The notes below the pieces were generated by a model, which saw nothing but the letters and a program-made list of their open reading frames with translations, searched no databases and had not been told where the DNA came from. The position numbers and the translations under genes were made by a program. This document shows, piece by piece, positions 20,343 to 28,802 of a stretch of 64,000 nt of DNA (the first letter of the stretch is position 1; each line of letters opens with the position of its first letter). Source of the stretch: Chromobacterium subtsugae (lineage in GTDB: Bacteria; Pseudomonadota; Gammaproteobacteria; Burkholderiales; Chromobacteriaceae); assembly GCF_001676875.1 (NCBI RefSeq), contig NZ_JYKA01000007.1, forward strand, positions 124,001 through 188,000. The letters run 5' to 3'.

Positions 20343-20378
20343 AAAAGCCGTCCACCCTCGCGGGAAGACGGCTTTTTT
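20343..20378 (+). terminator. Bidirectional terminator between waaA and the next gene
   Basis: Ten-base stem AAAAGCCGTC / GACGGCTTTT with a 14-base interior and extra T residues. The A-tract on the left lets it work for the minus-strand gene ending at 20394 too. Confidence 0.85.
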
Positions 20379-20393
20379 CATGCGGGGCGGCGC

Positions 20394-21116
20394 TTACGGC
20401 GCGGCGGGCGGCGTCAGCGCGAAGGCGAACAGGTCGCGGCGGTAGGTTTCCACCACCAGGCTGAACGGCACATTGCCGTCGCGGTACAGCACGGCAATGT
20501 GCTGGATCACCTGTTCGGGGATGTCCAGCGCGCGTTGCGCGGCGGCCGGCGCCTGCGGCCGCATTTCCCAGCCCGGCGCCAGCGGCGACCACAGCACTCT
20601 GGCCTGCTCGGTGCGGCGGGTGAAGTCCAGCGCCCGCACCGCCGCGCCGAACGGCGTGTCGGTGGTGTCCAGCAGGCGGTTCATTTCCGGGCTGAGGCGC
20701 GACGGCACATACCAGTTGTCGGCTTCGGACAGCACATGGTCGCCGCAGGCCAGCTGAACGCGGCGGTAGCCTATGGTTTCGGCGGCGCCCACCTGCAGCT
20801 GGCGGCGGATGTCGGCGTCGGCCGGCTTGCGCACGTCGCGGTCGCGCAGCGCGCGGATGCGCGGCTCGGCGGCCAGCCGGTGATCGGCGCACCATTGCTG
20901 CAGCGTGCGGGTGGCGCTGCTGTTGCTCAGCAAGGTGGCGTTGACGGTTTGCAGCAGCGCCAGCGCTTTGACGCGGGTGTCGGCGTCGTCGCGCCAGCCC
21001 GGATAGGGCCAGCCGTCGGCGCGGGCGGCGGCGGAGAGAACCGCCGGCAGCAACAGGACCAGGGGCCAAAGCGGGGAGAAGCCGGCGCGCGGCCGGCGAA
21101 AACCGTCATGATTCAT
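20394..21116 (-). CDS. Exported protein, possibly chorismate-lyase-like fold
   Basis: A 240-residue protein with a hydrophobic leader (PLVLLLPAVLSAAARA) consistent with a signal peptide. The segments ETIGYRRVQLACGDHVLSEADNWYVPSRLSPEMNRLLDTTDTPFG and VIQHIAVLYRDGNVPFSLVVETY resemble secreted proteins of the UbiC/UTRA-like fold. I am not certain of that relationship. ATG 21116 is used; GTG 21131 is also possible. No ribosome site is obvious at either. Likely periplasmic; role unknown. Confidence 0.6.
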   Translation of the reverse strand: MNHDGFRRPRAGFSPLWPLVLLLPAVLSAAARADGWPYPGWRDDADTRVKALALLQTVNATLLSNSSATRTLQQWCADHRLAAEPRIRALRDRDVRKPADADIRRQLQVGAAETIGYRRVQLACGDHVLSEADNWYVPSRLSPEMNRLLDTTDTPFGAAVRALDFTRRTEQARVLWSPLAPGWEMRPQAPAAAQRALDIPEQVIQHIAVLYRDGNVPFSLVVETYRRDLFAFALTPPAAP

Positions 21117-21284
21117 AGTTTTATCGAACACTTAGCACAAAGACATTAAAGAGGCCTGGCGTAAACGCAAAGTTCCCCGCCGCGACGCTGAACTCGGGCG
21201 GCTTTTCCGCTAACGTGAAAGCTGGGCTGTCCGCAACGGGCTGGGCAGCCTGCACCGCCCTGTATTGCCCTGCGAGGAGCCGCC

Positions 21285-21887
21285 ATGGCTAACGATTTTC
21301 AACCCTTGCCCACCCTGACTCTGCCACGCACCACCGACCTGGTGCAACTGGAGCAGCGCCCCCACCCCCCGATCCATGCGCACAGCCCGGCCCTGGCCGT
21401 GATGACCGACCTGCGGCTGGTCAATCCGGTGGGGATTTCCGCCGACGCCGGCCTGCGCGAGGCGCACCAGCGCATGATCAGCCACGGCATCCGCCTGTTG
21501 TTCGTCCATGACGGCGACGGCAGCCTGCTGGGACTGGTGACCGCGGTGGACCTGCTGGGCGAACGGCCGATCCAGTGCATGAAGGAGCATGGCAAGCACC
21601 ACGCCGATGTGCTGGTCGGCGACGTGATGACGCCGCGCGACAAGCTGGACGCGTTGCGGCTGGACGACGTGGCGGCGGCCAATGTCGGCCAGCTGGTGGC
21701 GACGATGAAGCAGCTGGGCCGCCAGCATGCGCTGGTGGTGGAGCAGAATCCGGCCAGCGGCCATCACGAAGTGTGCGGCCTGTTCTCCACCAGCCACATG
21801 GCGCGCTTGCTGGGCATGCCGCTGTCGTTCATCCGGGTGCCGCAGGCCTTGTCGGAAATCCAGTACTCGCTGCTGTACACCGGCTGA
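21285..21887 (+). CDS. Twin CBS-domain protein
   Basis: A 200-residue cytoplasmic protein with two CBS modules: residues ~40-95 (PVGISADAGLREAHQRMISHGIRLLFVHD) and ~110-190 (VGDVMTPRDKLDALRLDDV... QHALVVEQ). CBS pairs bind adenine nucleotides and regulate partner enzymes or transporters. GAGGAG precedes the ATG. It is not fused to a catalytic domain and the partner is unknown. Confidence 0.85.
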   Translation: MANDFQPLPTLTLPRTTDLVQLEQRPHPPIHAHSPALAVMTDLRLVNPVGISADAGLREAHQRMISHGIRLLFVHDGDGSLLGLVTAVDLLGERPIQCMKEHGKHHADVLVGDVMTPRDKLDALRLDDVAAANVGQLVATMKQLGRQHALVVEQNPASGHHEVCGLFSTSHMARLLGMPLSFIRVPQALSEIQYSLLYTG

Positions 21888-21969
21888 TTTCGGCAAGAAT
21901 CGGGTCGCCGCCGCGCTGGCGCTTTCTTAGACTTCGGGCATGATAGACAGCGCCGAAGGAGAGAAAGAC

Positions 21970-22446
21970 ATGGACTGGCAGATCGAAACCCTGGCGCCCG
22001 CCTTCATCCAGCGGGCGCGGCGCGAAGGCGTGGACGCGCTGGGGCAGCCGGTGCGGCGTCTGGCCGCGCGAGGAGGCGAACCGCTGCGCGACGCGCTGCG
22101 GCGCGCCCGTCCGGGCGAGGCGCTGATCCTGGCCAGCTACAGTCCATTCCGGCTGGATGGCCCGTACCGCGAGTTCGGCCCGGTATTCCTGGCGGCCGAG
22201 CCGCAGGCGGAAAGCCTGCCGTCGCTGGACGCCTTGCTGGCCGGACCCGGCTATTTCCGCGACGCCCCCGCGCTGCGCGCCTACGACGCCGGGCAATCGA
22301 TGCTGGAGGCGGCGTTGCCGGCCTGGGACCAATTGGCCGAGCGGCTGCGGCAATGGCAGGCGCGCGCCGACATCGCTTTCGCCATGCTGCGCTTTCCCGC
22401 CCACGGCTGCTACGCGCTGCGGCTGAATCGGGGGGAACTGACATGA
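21970..22446 (+). CDS. DUF1203 family protein
   Basis: A 158-residue protein: MDWQIETLAPAFIQRARREGVDALGQPVRR, ASYSPFRLDGPYREFGPVFL and RAYDAGQSMLEA are the conserved blocks of DUF1203. AGGAG precedes ATG 21970 properly; an earlier in-frame ATG at 21940 does not have one. It overlaps the Ada-like gene by four bases (ATGA), indicating co-translation, so the two may belong to one alkylation-stress unit. Function unknown. Confidence 0.8.
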   Translation: MDWQIETLAPAFIQRARREGVDALGQPVRRLAARGGEPLRDALRRARPGEALILASYSPFRLDGPYREFGPVFLAAEPQAESLPSLDALLAGPGYFRDAPALRAYDAGQSMLEAALPAWDQLAERLRQWQARADIAFAMLRFPAHGCYALRLNRGELT

Positions 22447-23330
22447 GCGAAACCCTGCTTGCCGGCGCCGAAGCCGGCCGCGACTACCACCGCATGGCCG
22501 ACGCGATCCGCTACCTGGTGGCGCACGCCGGCCAACAGCCGCGGCTGGCCGACCTGGCCGCCGCGCTGCATCTTTCCGAATCGCGGCTGCAGCGCCTGTT
22601 CACGCAGTGGGCCGGCGTCAGTCCTAAGCGCTTCATCCAGCAACTCACTTGCGAGGCGGCCAAGGCGCGGCTGGCGGCCGGGGTGCCGGTGCTGCCGCTG
22701 GCGCATGAACTGGGCCTGTCCGGCGGCAGCCGCCTGCACGATCTGTTCGTCACGCTGGAGGCGATGACGCCGGGCGAATACCAGCGCGGCGGCGCCGGCC
22801 TGGACATAGGCTGGAGCGTGGAGGCCAGCCGCTTCGGCCCGCTGCTGCTGGCGCAGACCGCGCGCGGCGTCTGCGCGCTGCAGTTCGTCGCCGACGAGGC
22901 CGCGGCCGAGGCCTGGCTGCATGGGCAATGGCCGCAGGCGCGGCTGCGCTATCAGCCCGGCGCTGCGCGCGCGCTGGCCGAGCGGTTGTTTTCGCCGCTA
23001 TCGCCGCGCGCAGGCCCGCCGCTCGCGCTGCGTGTGCAGGGCAGCAATTTCCAGATCCAGGTGTGGCGCGCGCTGCTGGCCGTGCCATACGGCAGCCTGG
23101 TCAGCTATGGCCAGTTGGCCGCCGGCATGGGCCGGCCGCAGGCGGCGCGGGCGGTCGGCGGCGCGGTGGGCGCCAATCCGGTGGCCTGGCTGATTCCCTG
23201 CCACCGGGTGATCCGCGCCGAGGGCGCGCTGGGCCAGTACCGCTGGGGCGAAACGCGCAAGGCCGAGCTGCTGGGTTGGGAAAGCGCGCAACTGGCCGCG
23301 CGGCCGGAGCCGGCGGCGTGGTTGGCCTGA
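22443..23330 (+). CDS. Ada-like methylated-DNA-cysteine methyltransferase with AraC-type HTH
   Basis: A 295-residue fusion. Residues ~15-115 are an AraC-family double HTH (LAAALHLSESRLQRLFTQWAGVSPKRF). Residues ~200-285 are the O6-alkylguanine-DNA alkyltransferase domain, with acceptor cysteine C253 in WLIPCHRVIRAEGALGQYRWG. The N-terminal Ada zinc domain that repairs phosphotriesters and switches Ada on is absent, so the regulatory trigger must differ or the HTH may only bind DNA. It overlaps its DUF1203 neighbour and the exporter gene downstream. Confidence 0.92.
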   Translation: MSETLLAGAEAGRDYHRMADAIRYLVAHAGQQPRLADLAAALHLSESRLQRLFTQWAGVSPKRFIQQLTCEAAKARLAAGVPVLPLAHELGLSGGSRLHDLFVTLEAMTPGEYQRGGAGLDIGWSVEASRFGPLLLAQTARGVCALQFVADEAAAEAWLHGQWPQARLRYQPGAARALAERLFSPLSPRAGPPLALRVQGSNFQIQVWRALLAVPYGSLVSYGQLAAGMGRPQAARAVGGAVGANPVAWLIPCHRVIRAEGALGQYRWGETRKAELLGWESAQLAARPEPAAWLA

Positions 23331-24178
23331 GGCGCGAAGCGGCCTGGCTGACGCTGCTGGCCGCCATCTGGGGAGCGTCCTTTCTGTTCATGCGCATCGC
23401 CGCGCCGGTGTTCGGCCCGCTGGCGCTGATCGCGCTGCGGGTGGGCCTGGCTGCCTGCGCGCTGCTGCCGCTGATGGCCTGGCGCGGCCAATTGGCGGTA
23501 TGGCGCGCGCATTGGCCGGACATCGCGCTGACCGGTATCTTCCTTACCGCCTTTCCCTTCTGCCTGATCGCCTGGGCGCAATTGTCGTTGCCGGCCGGCA
23601 TGGCGTCGGTGCTGAACGCCACCACGCCGCTGATGACCGCGCTATGGGCCTGGCCGCTAGCCGGGGAAAAGCTGACGCCGCCGCGGCTGGCCGGCCTGGC
23701 GCTGGGTTTGGCCGGGGTGCTGGTATTGCTGCGCGGCCGCGGCGCCGGTTTCGACGCCGCTGGGCCATGGCCGGTGCTGGCGATGCTGGGCGCCACCGCC
23801 AGCTACGGCTGGGCGGGACAGATGGTGCGGCGCCGGCTGCCCGGCCTGCCGCCCTTGGCTACCGCCGGCGGCGGGTTGGCCAGCGGCGCCCTGCTGATGC
23901 TGCCGCTGGCGGCGTGGGCGTGGCCGGCCGGGCCGATTCCGGTGCGCGCCTGGCTGGCCTTGCTGGCGCTGGCCTGGCTATGCACCGCGCTGGCCTACCT
24001 GATTTTCTACCGGCTGATCGCCAGGCTGGGCGCCACCCGCGCCAGCGGCGTCACTTACCTGGTGCCGGTGTTCGGCGTGCTGTGGGGCGTGCTGTTCTTG
24101 GGCGAGGCGCTGAGTCCGGCCATGCTGCTGGCGGCGGCGCTGATCCTGGGCGGGGTGCTGTTGCTGGGGCGGCGCTAG
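23318..24178 (+). CDS. DMT-superfamily (EamA) exporter
   Basis: A 286-residue integral membrane protein of ten predicted helices built from two EamA repeats (AAIWGASFLFMRIAAPVFGPLALI; later ASGVTYLVPVFGVLWGVLFLGE). Start GTG 23318 overlaps the Ada-like gene by 13 bases; longer frames upstream are shadows of that gene. Substrate unknown. A degraded fragment of a similar transporter follows at 24419-24575. Confidence 0.85.
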   Translation: MVGLRREAAWLTLLAAIWGASFLFMRIAAPVFGPLALIALRVGLAACALLPLMAWRGQLAVWRAHWPDIALTGIFLTAFPFCLIAWAQLSLPAGMASVLNATTPLMTALWAWPLAGEKLTPPRLAGLALGLAGVLVLLRGRGAGFDAAGPWPVLAMLGATASYGWAGQMVRRRLPGLPPLATAGGGLASGALLMLPLAAWAWPAGPIPVRAWLALLALAWLCTALAYLIFYRLIARLGATRASGVTYLVPVFGVLWGVLFLGEALSPAMLLAAALILGGVLLLGRR

Positions 24179-24328
24179 TCCGGCGCGGCGGTGCGCTACA
24201 AGGCCAGCGGTACCGATGGCGATGTTGGCAGCGCGCCGCCGCCCGGGCCGGCCCCTTGCGTGGCGGGAGCTTTTCAGCGGCACCCGGTAGCGTTGGCCAG
24301 TGATGGCCTGGCGATGTGGCTGCCGGAC

Positions 24329-24370
24329 GGGCGGCGCTGAACGGGCGGCGCTGAACGGGCGGCGCTGAAC
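24329..24370. repeat. Three tandem copies of a 14-base unit
   Basis: GGGCGGCGCTGAAC repeated exactly three times (24329-24342, 24343-24356, 24357-24370), then a partial GGG. The unit length is not a multiple of three and each copy carries TGA in one frame, so expansion here would not keep a reading frame open. Probably replication slippage. Confidence 0.9.
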
Positions 24371-24418
24371 GGGAGCTGCCTCGGGGGGAGCGGGGAATAT
24401 CGGGAATCGAGTTGGGAT

Positions 24419-24575
24419 TTCTGCTGGCTTACCGCGTGGACTATGCAGCGCTCAGCGCCAATGTGCTGAGCACCGCCTTGCTCCGCTGGGCTGGCGGCTG
24501 TTTCGCGAACAGCCTTCGCTGGGCGGGCTGGGGCTTAGCCTGGCCGGCCTGTGGATGATGCTGCGATTCCGCTGA
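24419..24575 (+). pseudogene. 3' remnant of an EamA/DMT transporter
   Basis: One frame reads LAYRVDYAALSANVLSTALL, like a DMT transmembrane segment. After a frame change the sequence continues PLGWRLFREQPSLGGLGLSLAGLWMMLRFR and a stop at 24573-24575, like the last helix of a DMT exporter. The 5' part is missing. It is not an extension of the intact gene upstream, which has its own complete C terminus. Confidence 0.55.
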
Positions 24576-24605
24576 GGCGGACCGGGCCGCGGGCCCGGCC
24601 CGATT

Positions 24606-25907
24606 TCAGGCCTGCGGCAGGTGGATCGCCACCTTGAAGCCGCCGTCCTCGTCGGCCAGCTCCAGCCGGCCGCCGTGCTGCTTGACGATGCGGGAGACGA
24701 TGGCGAGGCCGAGGCCGCTGCCGCCGTCGGTGCCGCGGTGCTCGGCCAGGCGCTCGAACGGCGCCAGCGCGGTTTCGCGCAGCGCCTCGGGAATGCCCTG
24801 GCCGTGATCTATCACGCTCAGCACCACTTCGCCGTCGCCTTGCTCCACCCTGACCACCACCGGCGGCTGGCCGTAGCGGCGCGCGTTTTCCAGCAGATTG
24901 CTCAGCAGGCGCTCCAGCGCCAGCGCGTCGGCTTGCAGCTCAGGCTCGCTGCGCGCCTCCAGCTTCACGTCCATGTCCTCGCGGCGGAAGCGCGCCACCA
25001 CGCTGGCGGCCAGGTCGGCCAGCGCCAGCGGTTCCTGGCGGCTGGTTTCCTCGGCGCGGGCGAAGTCGATGAACTGGCGCACGATGCGCGACAATTCGTC
25101 GATGTCCAGCAGCATGTCGTGCTGGTCGTGGCTGGTTTCCTGCATTTCCAGCGTCAGTTTCAGCCGGGTCAGCGGCGTGCGCAGGTCGTGCGACAGGCCG
25201 GCCAGCATCAGCCGCCGCTCGCGCGCGGCGTTGTCCAGCGCCTGGGCCATGCCGTTGAAGTTGTGCGCCAACAGCTGCACTTCGCGCGGGCCGGTTTCCG
25301 GAATGGCTTGCGGCATCGAGCCGCCGGCCAGCTCGCGGCTGGCCATCACCACCCGGCTGATCGGCCGCGTGATGCGCCAGGCGAACAGCGAGGCCAGGAC
25401 GGTGGCGAACAGCGCCGCCAGCAGCGACGCCTGCAGCATCGGGTTGATCCAGCGGTCGCGGTAGCGGCCGAACGGAATCACCAGCCAGTACGGCTGGTCC
25501 AGCACGTGCACGTGCACCCACAATTCGCTGTGGTCCTCGCGCCGCGCGTAATGCGCCTGGATAGGCTCGTTCAGGTCGTGCGACAGCCGCTGCGCCAGCA
25601 TCGCGCCGATCTTGGGCAGGTCGTCGGCGAAGTTCTGGCCGTGGTCGGCGTTGAACGGCAGCAGGCTGGGCAGGCCGGGACGGTTGTAATTGTCCAGAAA
25701 GGCCTGCCTCTCCTCGTTGCTCATGCCGGTCATCGAGTCTTCCAGATAGGACAGCGTGTCCAGCACCTGGATGTACAGCTGGCGCTCCAGCAGCTTGTGC
25801 CGCTCGTGGTTGGCCAGCGAGATGGTGAACAGCTGGGTGGCGATCACCACCGCCACCATCAGCAGCGCCAGCCGGAAGAACAGCGAACCGAACAGCTTGC
25901 GTAACAA
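24606..25907 (-). CDS. envZ: Sensor histidine kinase, EnvZ type
   Basis: A 433-residue inner-membrane kinase: first transmembrane helix ~12-31, a periplasmic region of about 125 residues, a second helix ~158-178, then HAMP, the DHp box LAGLSHDLRTPLTRLK with H240, and an HATPase with GSGLGLAIVSRIVKQHGG. DHp and arrangement match EnvZ. The likely start is TTG (25907), with GGGAG six bases upstream and only three bases after the ompR stop; no ATG exists before the first membrane helix. Low translation from TTG would keep kinase below regulator. Confidence 0.88.
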   Translation of the reverse strand: MLRKLFGSLFFRLALLMVAVVIATQLFTISLANHERHKLLERQLYIQVLDTLSYLEDSMTGMSNEERQAFLDNYNRPGLPSLLPFNADHGQNFADDLPKIGAMLAQRLSHDLNEPIQAHYARREDHSELWVHVHVLDQPYWLVIPFGRYRDRWINPMLQASLLAALFATVLASLFAWRITRPISRVVMASRELAGGSMPQAIPETGPREVQLLAHNFNGMAQALDNAARERRLMLAGLSHDLRTPLTRLKLTLEMQETSHDQHDMLLDIDELSRIVRQFIDFARAEETSRQEPLALADLAASVVARFRREDMDVKLEARSEPELQADALALERLLSNLLENARRYGQPPVVVRVEQGDGEVVLSVIDHGQGIPEALRETALAPFERLAEHRGTDGGSGLGLAIVSRIVKQHGGRLELADEDGGFKVAIHLPQA

Positions 25908-25910
25908 GGC

Positions 25911-26636
25911 TTACTCCCTGGGCGAGCCGTCCGGCACGAACACGTAGCCGTAGCCCCACACCGTCTGGATGTAGCGCAGCTGGCTGTCGCCGTTTTCCAG
26001 CGCCTTGCGCAGGCGCGAGATGTGCACGTCGATGCTGCGGTCCAGCGATTCGCCGTTGCCCTTGCCCAGCGCCAGCTCCATCAGTTGTTCGCGGGTGAGC
26101 GGGCGGCGCGGGTGGTTGACCAGCACCGACAGCACCGCGAATTCGGCGCTGGTCAGCGCGATGGCCTGGCCGCTGCGGCGCAGTTCGCGCTGGCCGAGGT
26201 TGAGCAGGAATTCGCCGAACTCCACCACGTCGTCGGCGTTGTGCTGGGCGGCCAGCGCCGGGGTGGTGTGATGGCGGCGCAGCACCGACTGGATGCGCGC
26301 GGTCAGCTCGCGCGGGTTGAACGGCTTGGGCAGGTAGTCGTCGGCGCCCATTTCCAGGCCGAGGATGCGGTCGATGTCTTCGCCGCGGGCGGTCAGCATG
26401 ATGACCGGCAGCGATTCGCCCTGGGCGCGCAGGCGGCGCACCACCGCCAGGCCGTCTTCGCCCGGCATCATCACGTCCAGCACGATCAGGTCGGGGCGGT
26501 TGCGCGCCAGCTTGCGGTCCAGGTCCTTGGGATCGGGCAGGGTTTCCACGCTGTAACCCTGTTGGGTCAGATAACGGGTCAGCAGCTCGCGCAGCTTGGC
26601 ATCGTCGTCCACGACCAGGATTTTATTGTGTTCCAT
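25911..26636 (-). CDS. ompR: Response regulator, OmpR type
   Basis: A 241-residue OmpR/PhoB-family regulator. The receiver domain has acidic DDD at 10-12, phospho-acceptor D54 in IVLDVMMPGEDG, and K of YLPKPFNPREL. The winged helix ends LRYIQTVWGYGYVFVPDG. The EnvZ-type kinase follows three bases later, so the pair is co-transcribed. Osmotic or envelope control of porins is the family role; target genes are not visible here. Confidence 0.92.
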   Translation of the reverse strand: MEHNKILVVDDDAKLRELLTRYLTQQGYSVETLPDPKDLDRKLARNRPDLIVLDVMMPGEDGLAVVRRLRAQGESLPVIMLTARGEDIDRILGLEMGADDYLPKPFNPRELTARIQSVLRRHHTTPALAAQHNADDVVEFGEFLLNLGQRELRRSGQAIALTSAEFAVLSVLVNHPRRPLTREQLMELALGKGNGESLDRSIDVHISRLRKALENGDSQLRYIQTVWGYGYVFVPDGSPRE

Positions 26637-26992
26637 GTGGTTTTCCTCAGTGTTCAGGCTGCCAGCTTAGCGGCGCGCGCCCTGCTGCTGGCAGGCCTTG
26701 TTTTTACAGATGTTAAGCCCGTCCGTCGCGATACAGTCGTTAACAATTGTGCGGCCGGCGAAGACGTCTGAGCAAACGCTTGGCCCTAAGCTGGGACAAG
26801 GGGAAAGCCTGATCCGGCTCCCGGAACGCAATCGCCAGCGTAATCAAGCATTTGGCAGCTCCGCGGCGTTCCGGCCGCGCGGCCGCTTTGCGGCGGTTGG
26901 CGCTTGCGGTCCCGCCCGCGGACGGACGCGGCCAGCCAGGCCATCCCGAGTGGTCATGGCAGCGGTTGTCATAGACAGGATAAAATGCCGAC
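26637..26992. other. 356-base divergent gap upstream of ompR
   Basis: No gene recognised. It should hold the ompR promoter (minus) and that of the small exported protein at 26993 (plus). A TAAAAT at 26981-26986 resembles a -10 box but lacks a matching -35. A plus-strand frame (26698-27291) runs into the next gene out of frame and looks random. Confidence 0.5.
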
Positions 26993-27328
26993 ATGAAGCG
27001 ATATCTGATCATTCTGCTGTGGGGCAGCCTGTTTGCGCAACAGGCGGCGCTGGCGCAGGGTTTCCATCCGCGCGGCCCGGCCCGCAGCGCCGAGGGCCGG
27101 CCGGCGTCTTGCCAGGCCGATCCGCAATGCCCGGAAAACCGCCGCCTGCGCAATCTGCGCCAGCGCGAGGCGGCGAAGAATGGCGATATGGCGTTCGATC
27201 CGATCAAGCACCAATCCAACCGCCTGCTGCCGCCCGCTGCGGATGGCCACGCGCAAGCGGTTCCCGCCAAGCCGAATTTTTGGCAGGATAAGCGTAGACA
27301 GGAACAACAGCAGAACCAGTCCGAATGA
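26993..27328 (+). CDS. Small exported protein of unknown function
   Basis: A 111-residue protein with signal peptide MKRYLIILLWGSLFAQQAALAQ. The mature part has a short CQADPQC pair and then basic, glutamine-rich sequence ending RRQEQQQNQSE. Low complexity suggests an unstructured periplasmic or secreted protein. It is followed 30 bases later by another small Cys-containing exported protein, perhaps one transcript. No family recognised. Confidence 0.6.
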   Translation: MKRYLIILLWGSLFAQQAALAQGFHPRGPARSAEGRPASCQADPQCPENRRLRNLRQREAAKNGDMAFDPIKHQSNRLLPPAADGHAQAVPAKPNFWQDKRRQEQQQNQSE

Positions 27329-27358
27329 TTCGTCGTCCGCTCGGGAAAGGACGCAGTG

Positions 27359-27748
27359 ATGAAACCACAGGGGATGTCTGGATGGGGTCGGCGCGTCTGC
27401 GCCGGGGTCGGCCTGCTGCTGTTCTGCCTGCAGGCTCGGGCGGCGGCCGATGAGGATTGCGGCCGCGCCGTCGCGCCGCAGCGCTGCTTGCTCCATCAGC
27501 AGGGCCTGCGCAGTTGTCTTGACCTGGCCGAGTCGCGCCGCCGCGCCTGCCTCTCCTACTATACCCCCCCATTGAGCTGCCAGCGCCAGCGCGACGCCAA
27601 GCGCTGCGAGGCGTTGCTGGCGGCGCAGGCCTCCTGCGAAGGCATGACTGGCGCCTCCCGGCGCCAGTGCATAGACGAGAGGCTGCCGGCCGGAGACTGC
27701 CCGCGTTCGGCCCAGCCCTGCCCGAAACCGCTGCCGCTCGCCGATTGA
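27359..27748 (+). CDS. Cysteine-rich exported protein of unknown function
   Basis: A 129-residue protein with an N-terminal signal (VCAGVGLLLFCLQARA) and a mature part with ten cysteines, mostly in C-x6 to C-x11 spacings (CGRAVAPQRC, CLDLAESRRRAC, CQRQRDAKRC, CIDERLPAGDC). This implies several disulfides after export. ATG 27359 is preferred over GTG 27356 because AAAGGA is well placed. Its stop abuts the convergent quinone oxidoreductase. No known family. Confidence 0.65.
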   Translation: MKPQGMSGWGRRVCAGVGLLLFCLQARAAADEDCGRAVAPQRCLLHQQGLRSCLDLAESRRRACLSYYTPPLSCQRQRDAKRCEALLAAQASCEGMTGASRRQCIDERLPAGDCPRSAQPCPKPLPLAD

Positions 27749-28723
27749 TCAGGGCAACAGGATGATGGAGCCGGTGGTGCGGCGCTGCTCCAGATCGCGG
27801 TGGGCCTGGGCGGCTTCGGCCAGCGGATAGCGGTGCGACGGCGCCAGCCGGATCCGGCCGTCCAGCAGCCGCTCGAACAGCGCCTGGCTGGACTGTTCCA
27901 ATTCCGCGCGAGTGGCGGTGTAGTCTCCCAGCTTGGGACGGGTGAGGAACAAGGAGCCGTGCTTGGTCAATTCCAGCGGCGACACCGCCGGCACCGGGCC
28001 CGACGCGTTGCCGAAGCTGACCAGCATGCCGCGCGGCGCCAGGCAGGCCAGCGAAATCTGAAAGGTGTCCTTGCCCACCGAATCGTACGCGACCGGCACG
28101 CCCTGGCCGGAGGTGAGCTCGCGCACCCGCGCCACCACGTCTTCCGCGCGGTAGTCGATCACATGGGCGGCGCCCAGCCGGCGGGCGATTTCCGCCTTGG
28201 CCGGCGAGCCGACGGTGGCGATCACGTTCACCCCCATCGCCGTCAGCCATTGCAGCGCGATCTGGCCGACGCCGCCAGCGGCGGCATGCCACAGCACGGT
28301 CTGCCCCGCTTGCACCGGGTAGGTGCGCTGCACCAGATACTCCACGGTCATGCCCTGCAGCATTGCGCAGGCGGCGGTTTCGTCCGCCACGCCGTCGGGC
28401 AGTTTCAGCAGGTGCTGCGCCGCGATCAGCCGCTCAGCGGCGTAAGCGCCCAACGGGCCGCCGGCATAGGCGACGCGGTCGCCCGGCGCCAGCCAGTCCA
28501 CCCCGGCGCCCACCGCCTCCACCACGCCGGCGGCTTCGCTGCCGAGGCCGCTGGGCAAAGGCAGCGGGTAGAGGCCGCTGCGCTGGTAGGTGTCGATGAA
28601 ATTGACGCCGATGGCGGTATGGCGCAAGCGGACTTCGCCGGCCGCGGGCGCGCCAATCGACGTTTCGACCAGGCGCAGCACGTCCGGGCCGCCGGTTGCG
28701 GAAAACACGATGCTGTGGCTCAT
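27749..28723 (-). CDS. qor: NADPH:quinone oxidoreductase (zeta-crystallin type)
   Basis: A 324-residue zinc-free MDR enzyme: MSHSIVFSATGGPDVLRL, VNFIDTYQRSGLYPLPLPSGLG, and the nucleotide-binding HAAAGGVGQIALQWLTAMG. VAYDSVGKDTF and the closing HRDLEQRRTTGSI match Qor. It reduces quinones with NADPH, often under electrophile stress. AAGGAG lies six bases before ATG 28723; a longer start at 28780 was rejected. Confidence 0.92.
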   Translation of the reverse strand: MSHSIVFSATGGPDVLRLVETSIGAPAAGEVRLRHTAIGVNFIDTYQRSGLYPLPLPSGLGSEAAGVVEAVGAGVDWLAPGDRVAYAGGPLGAYAAERLIAAQHLLKLPDGVADETAACAMLQGMTVEYLVQRTYPVQAGQTVLWHAAAGGVGQIALQWLTAMGVNVIATVGSPAKAEIARRLGAAHVIDYRAEDVVARVRELTSGQGVPVAYDSVGKDTFQISLACLAPRGMLVSFGNASGPVPAVSPLELTKHGSLFLTRPKLGDYTATRAELEQSSQALFERLLDGRIRLAPSHRYPLAEAAQAHRDLEQRRTTGSIILLP

Positions 28724-28802
28724 GGGGCGCTCCTTGCAAGTATGGCGGATCAGTCTGCGCCGGCGCCGCAGCGGCGGCAAGTGGCGATAGGCGAACGGGC
28801 CG

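Larger units (their letters stand above)
24179..24605. other. Decayed intergenic region between the DMT exporter and envZ
   Basis: 427 bases without an intact gene. It holds an open stub ending at about 24341 (..ASDGLAMWLPDGRR) of unknown origin, three tandem copies of a 14-base unit, and the 3' remnant of a second EamA transporter. The mix suggests past deletion or slippage. Confidence 0.55.

Noticed and set aside
24329-24370. Tandem repeats as a CRISPR fragment
   Set aside because: The copies are contiguous with no spacers and are only 14 bases long.
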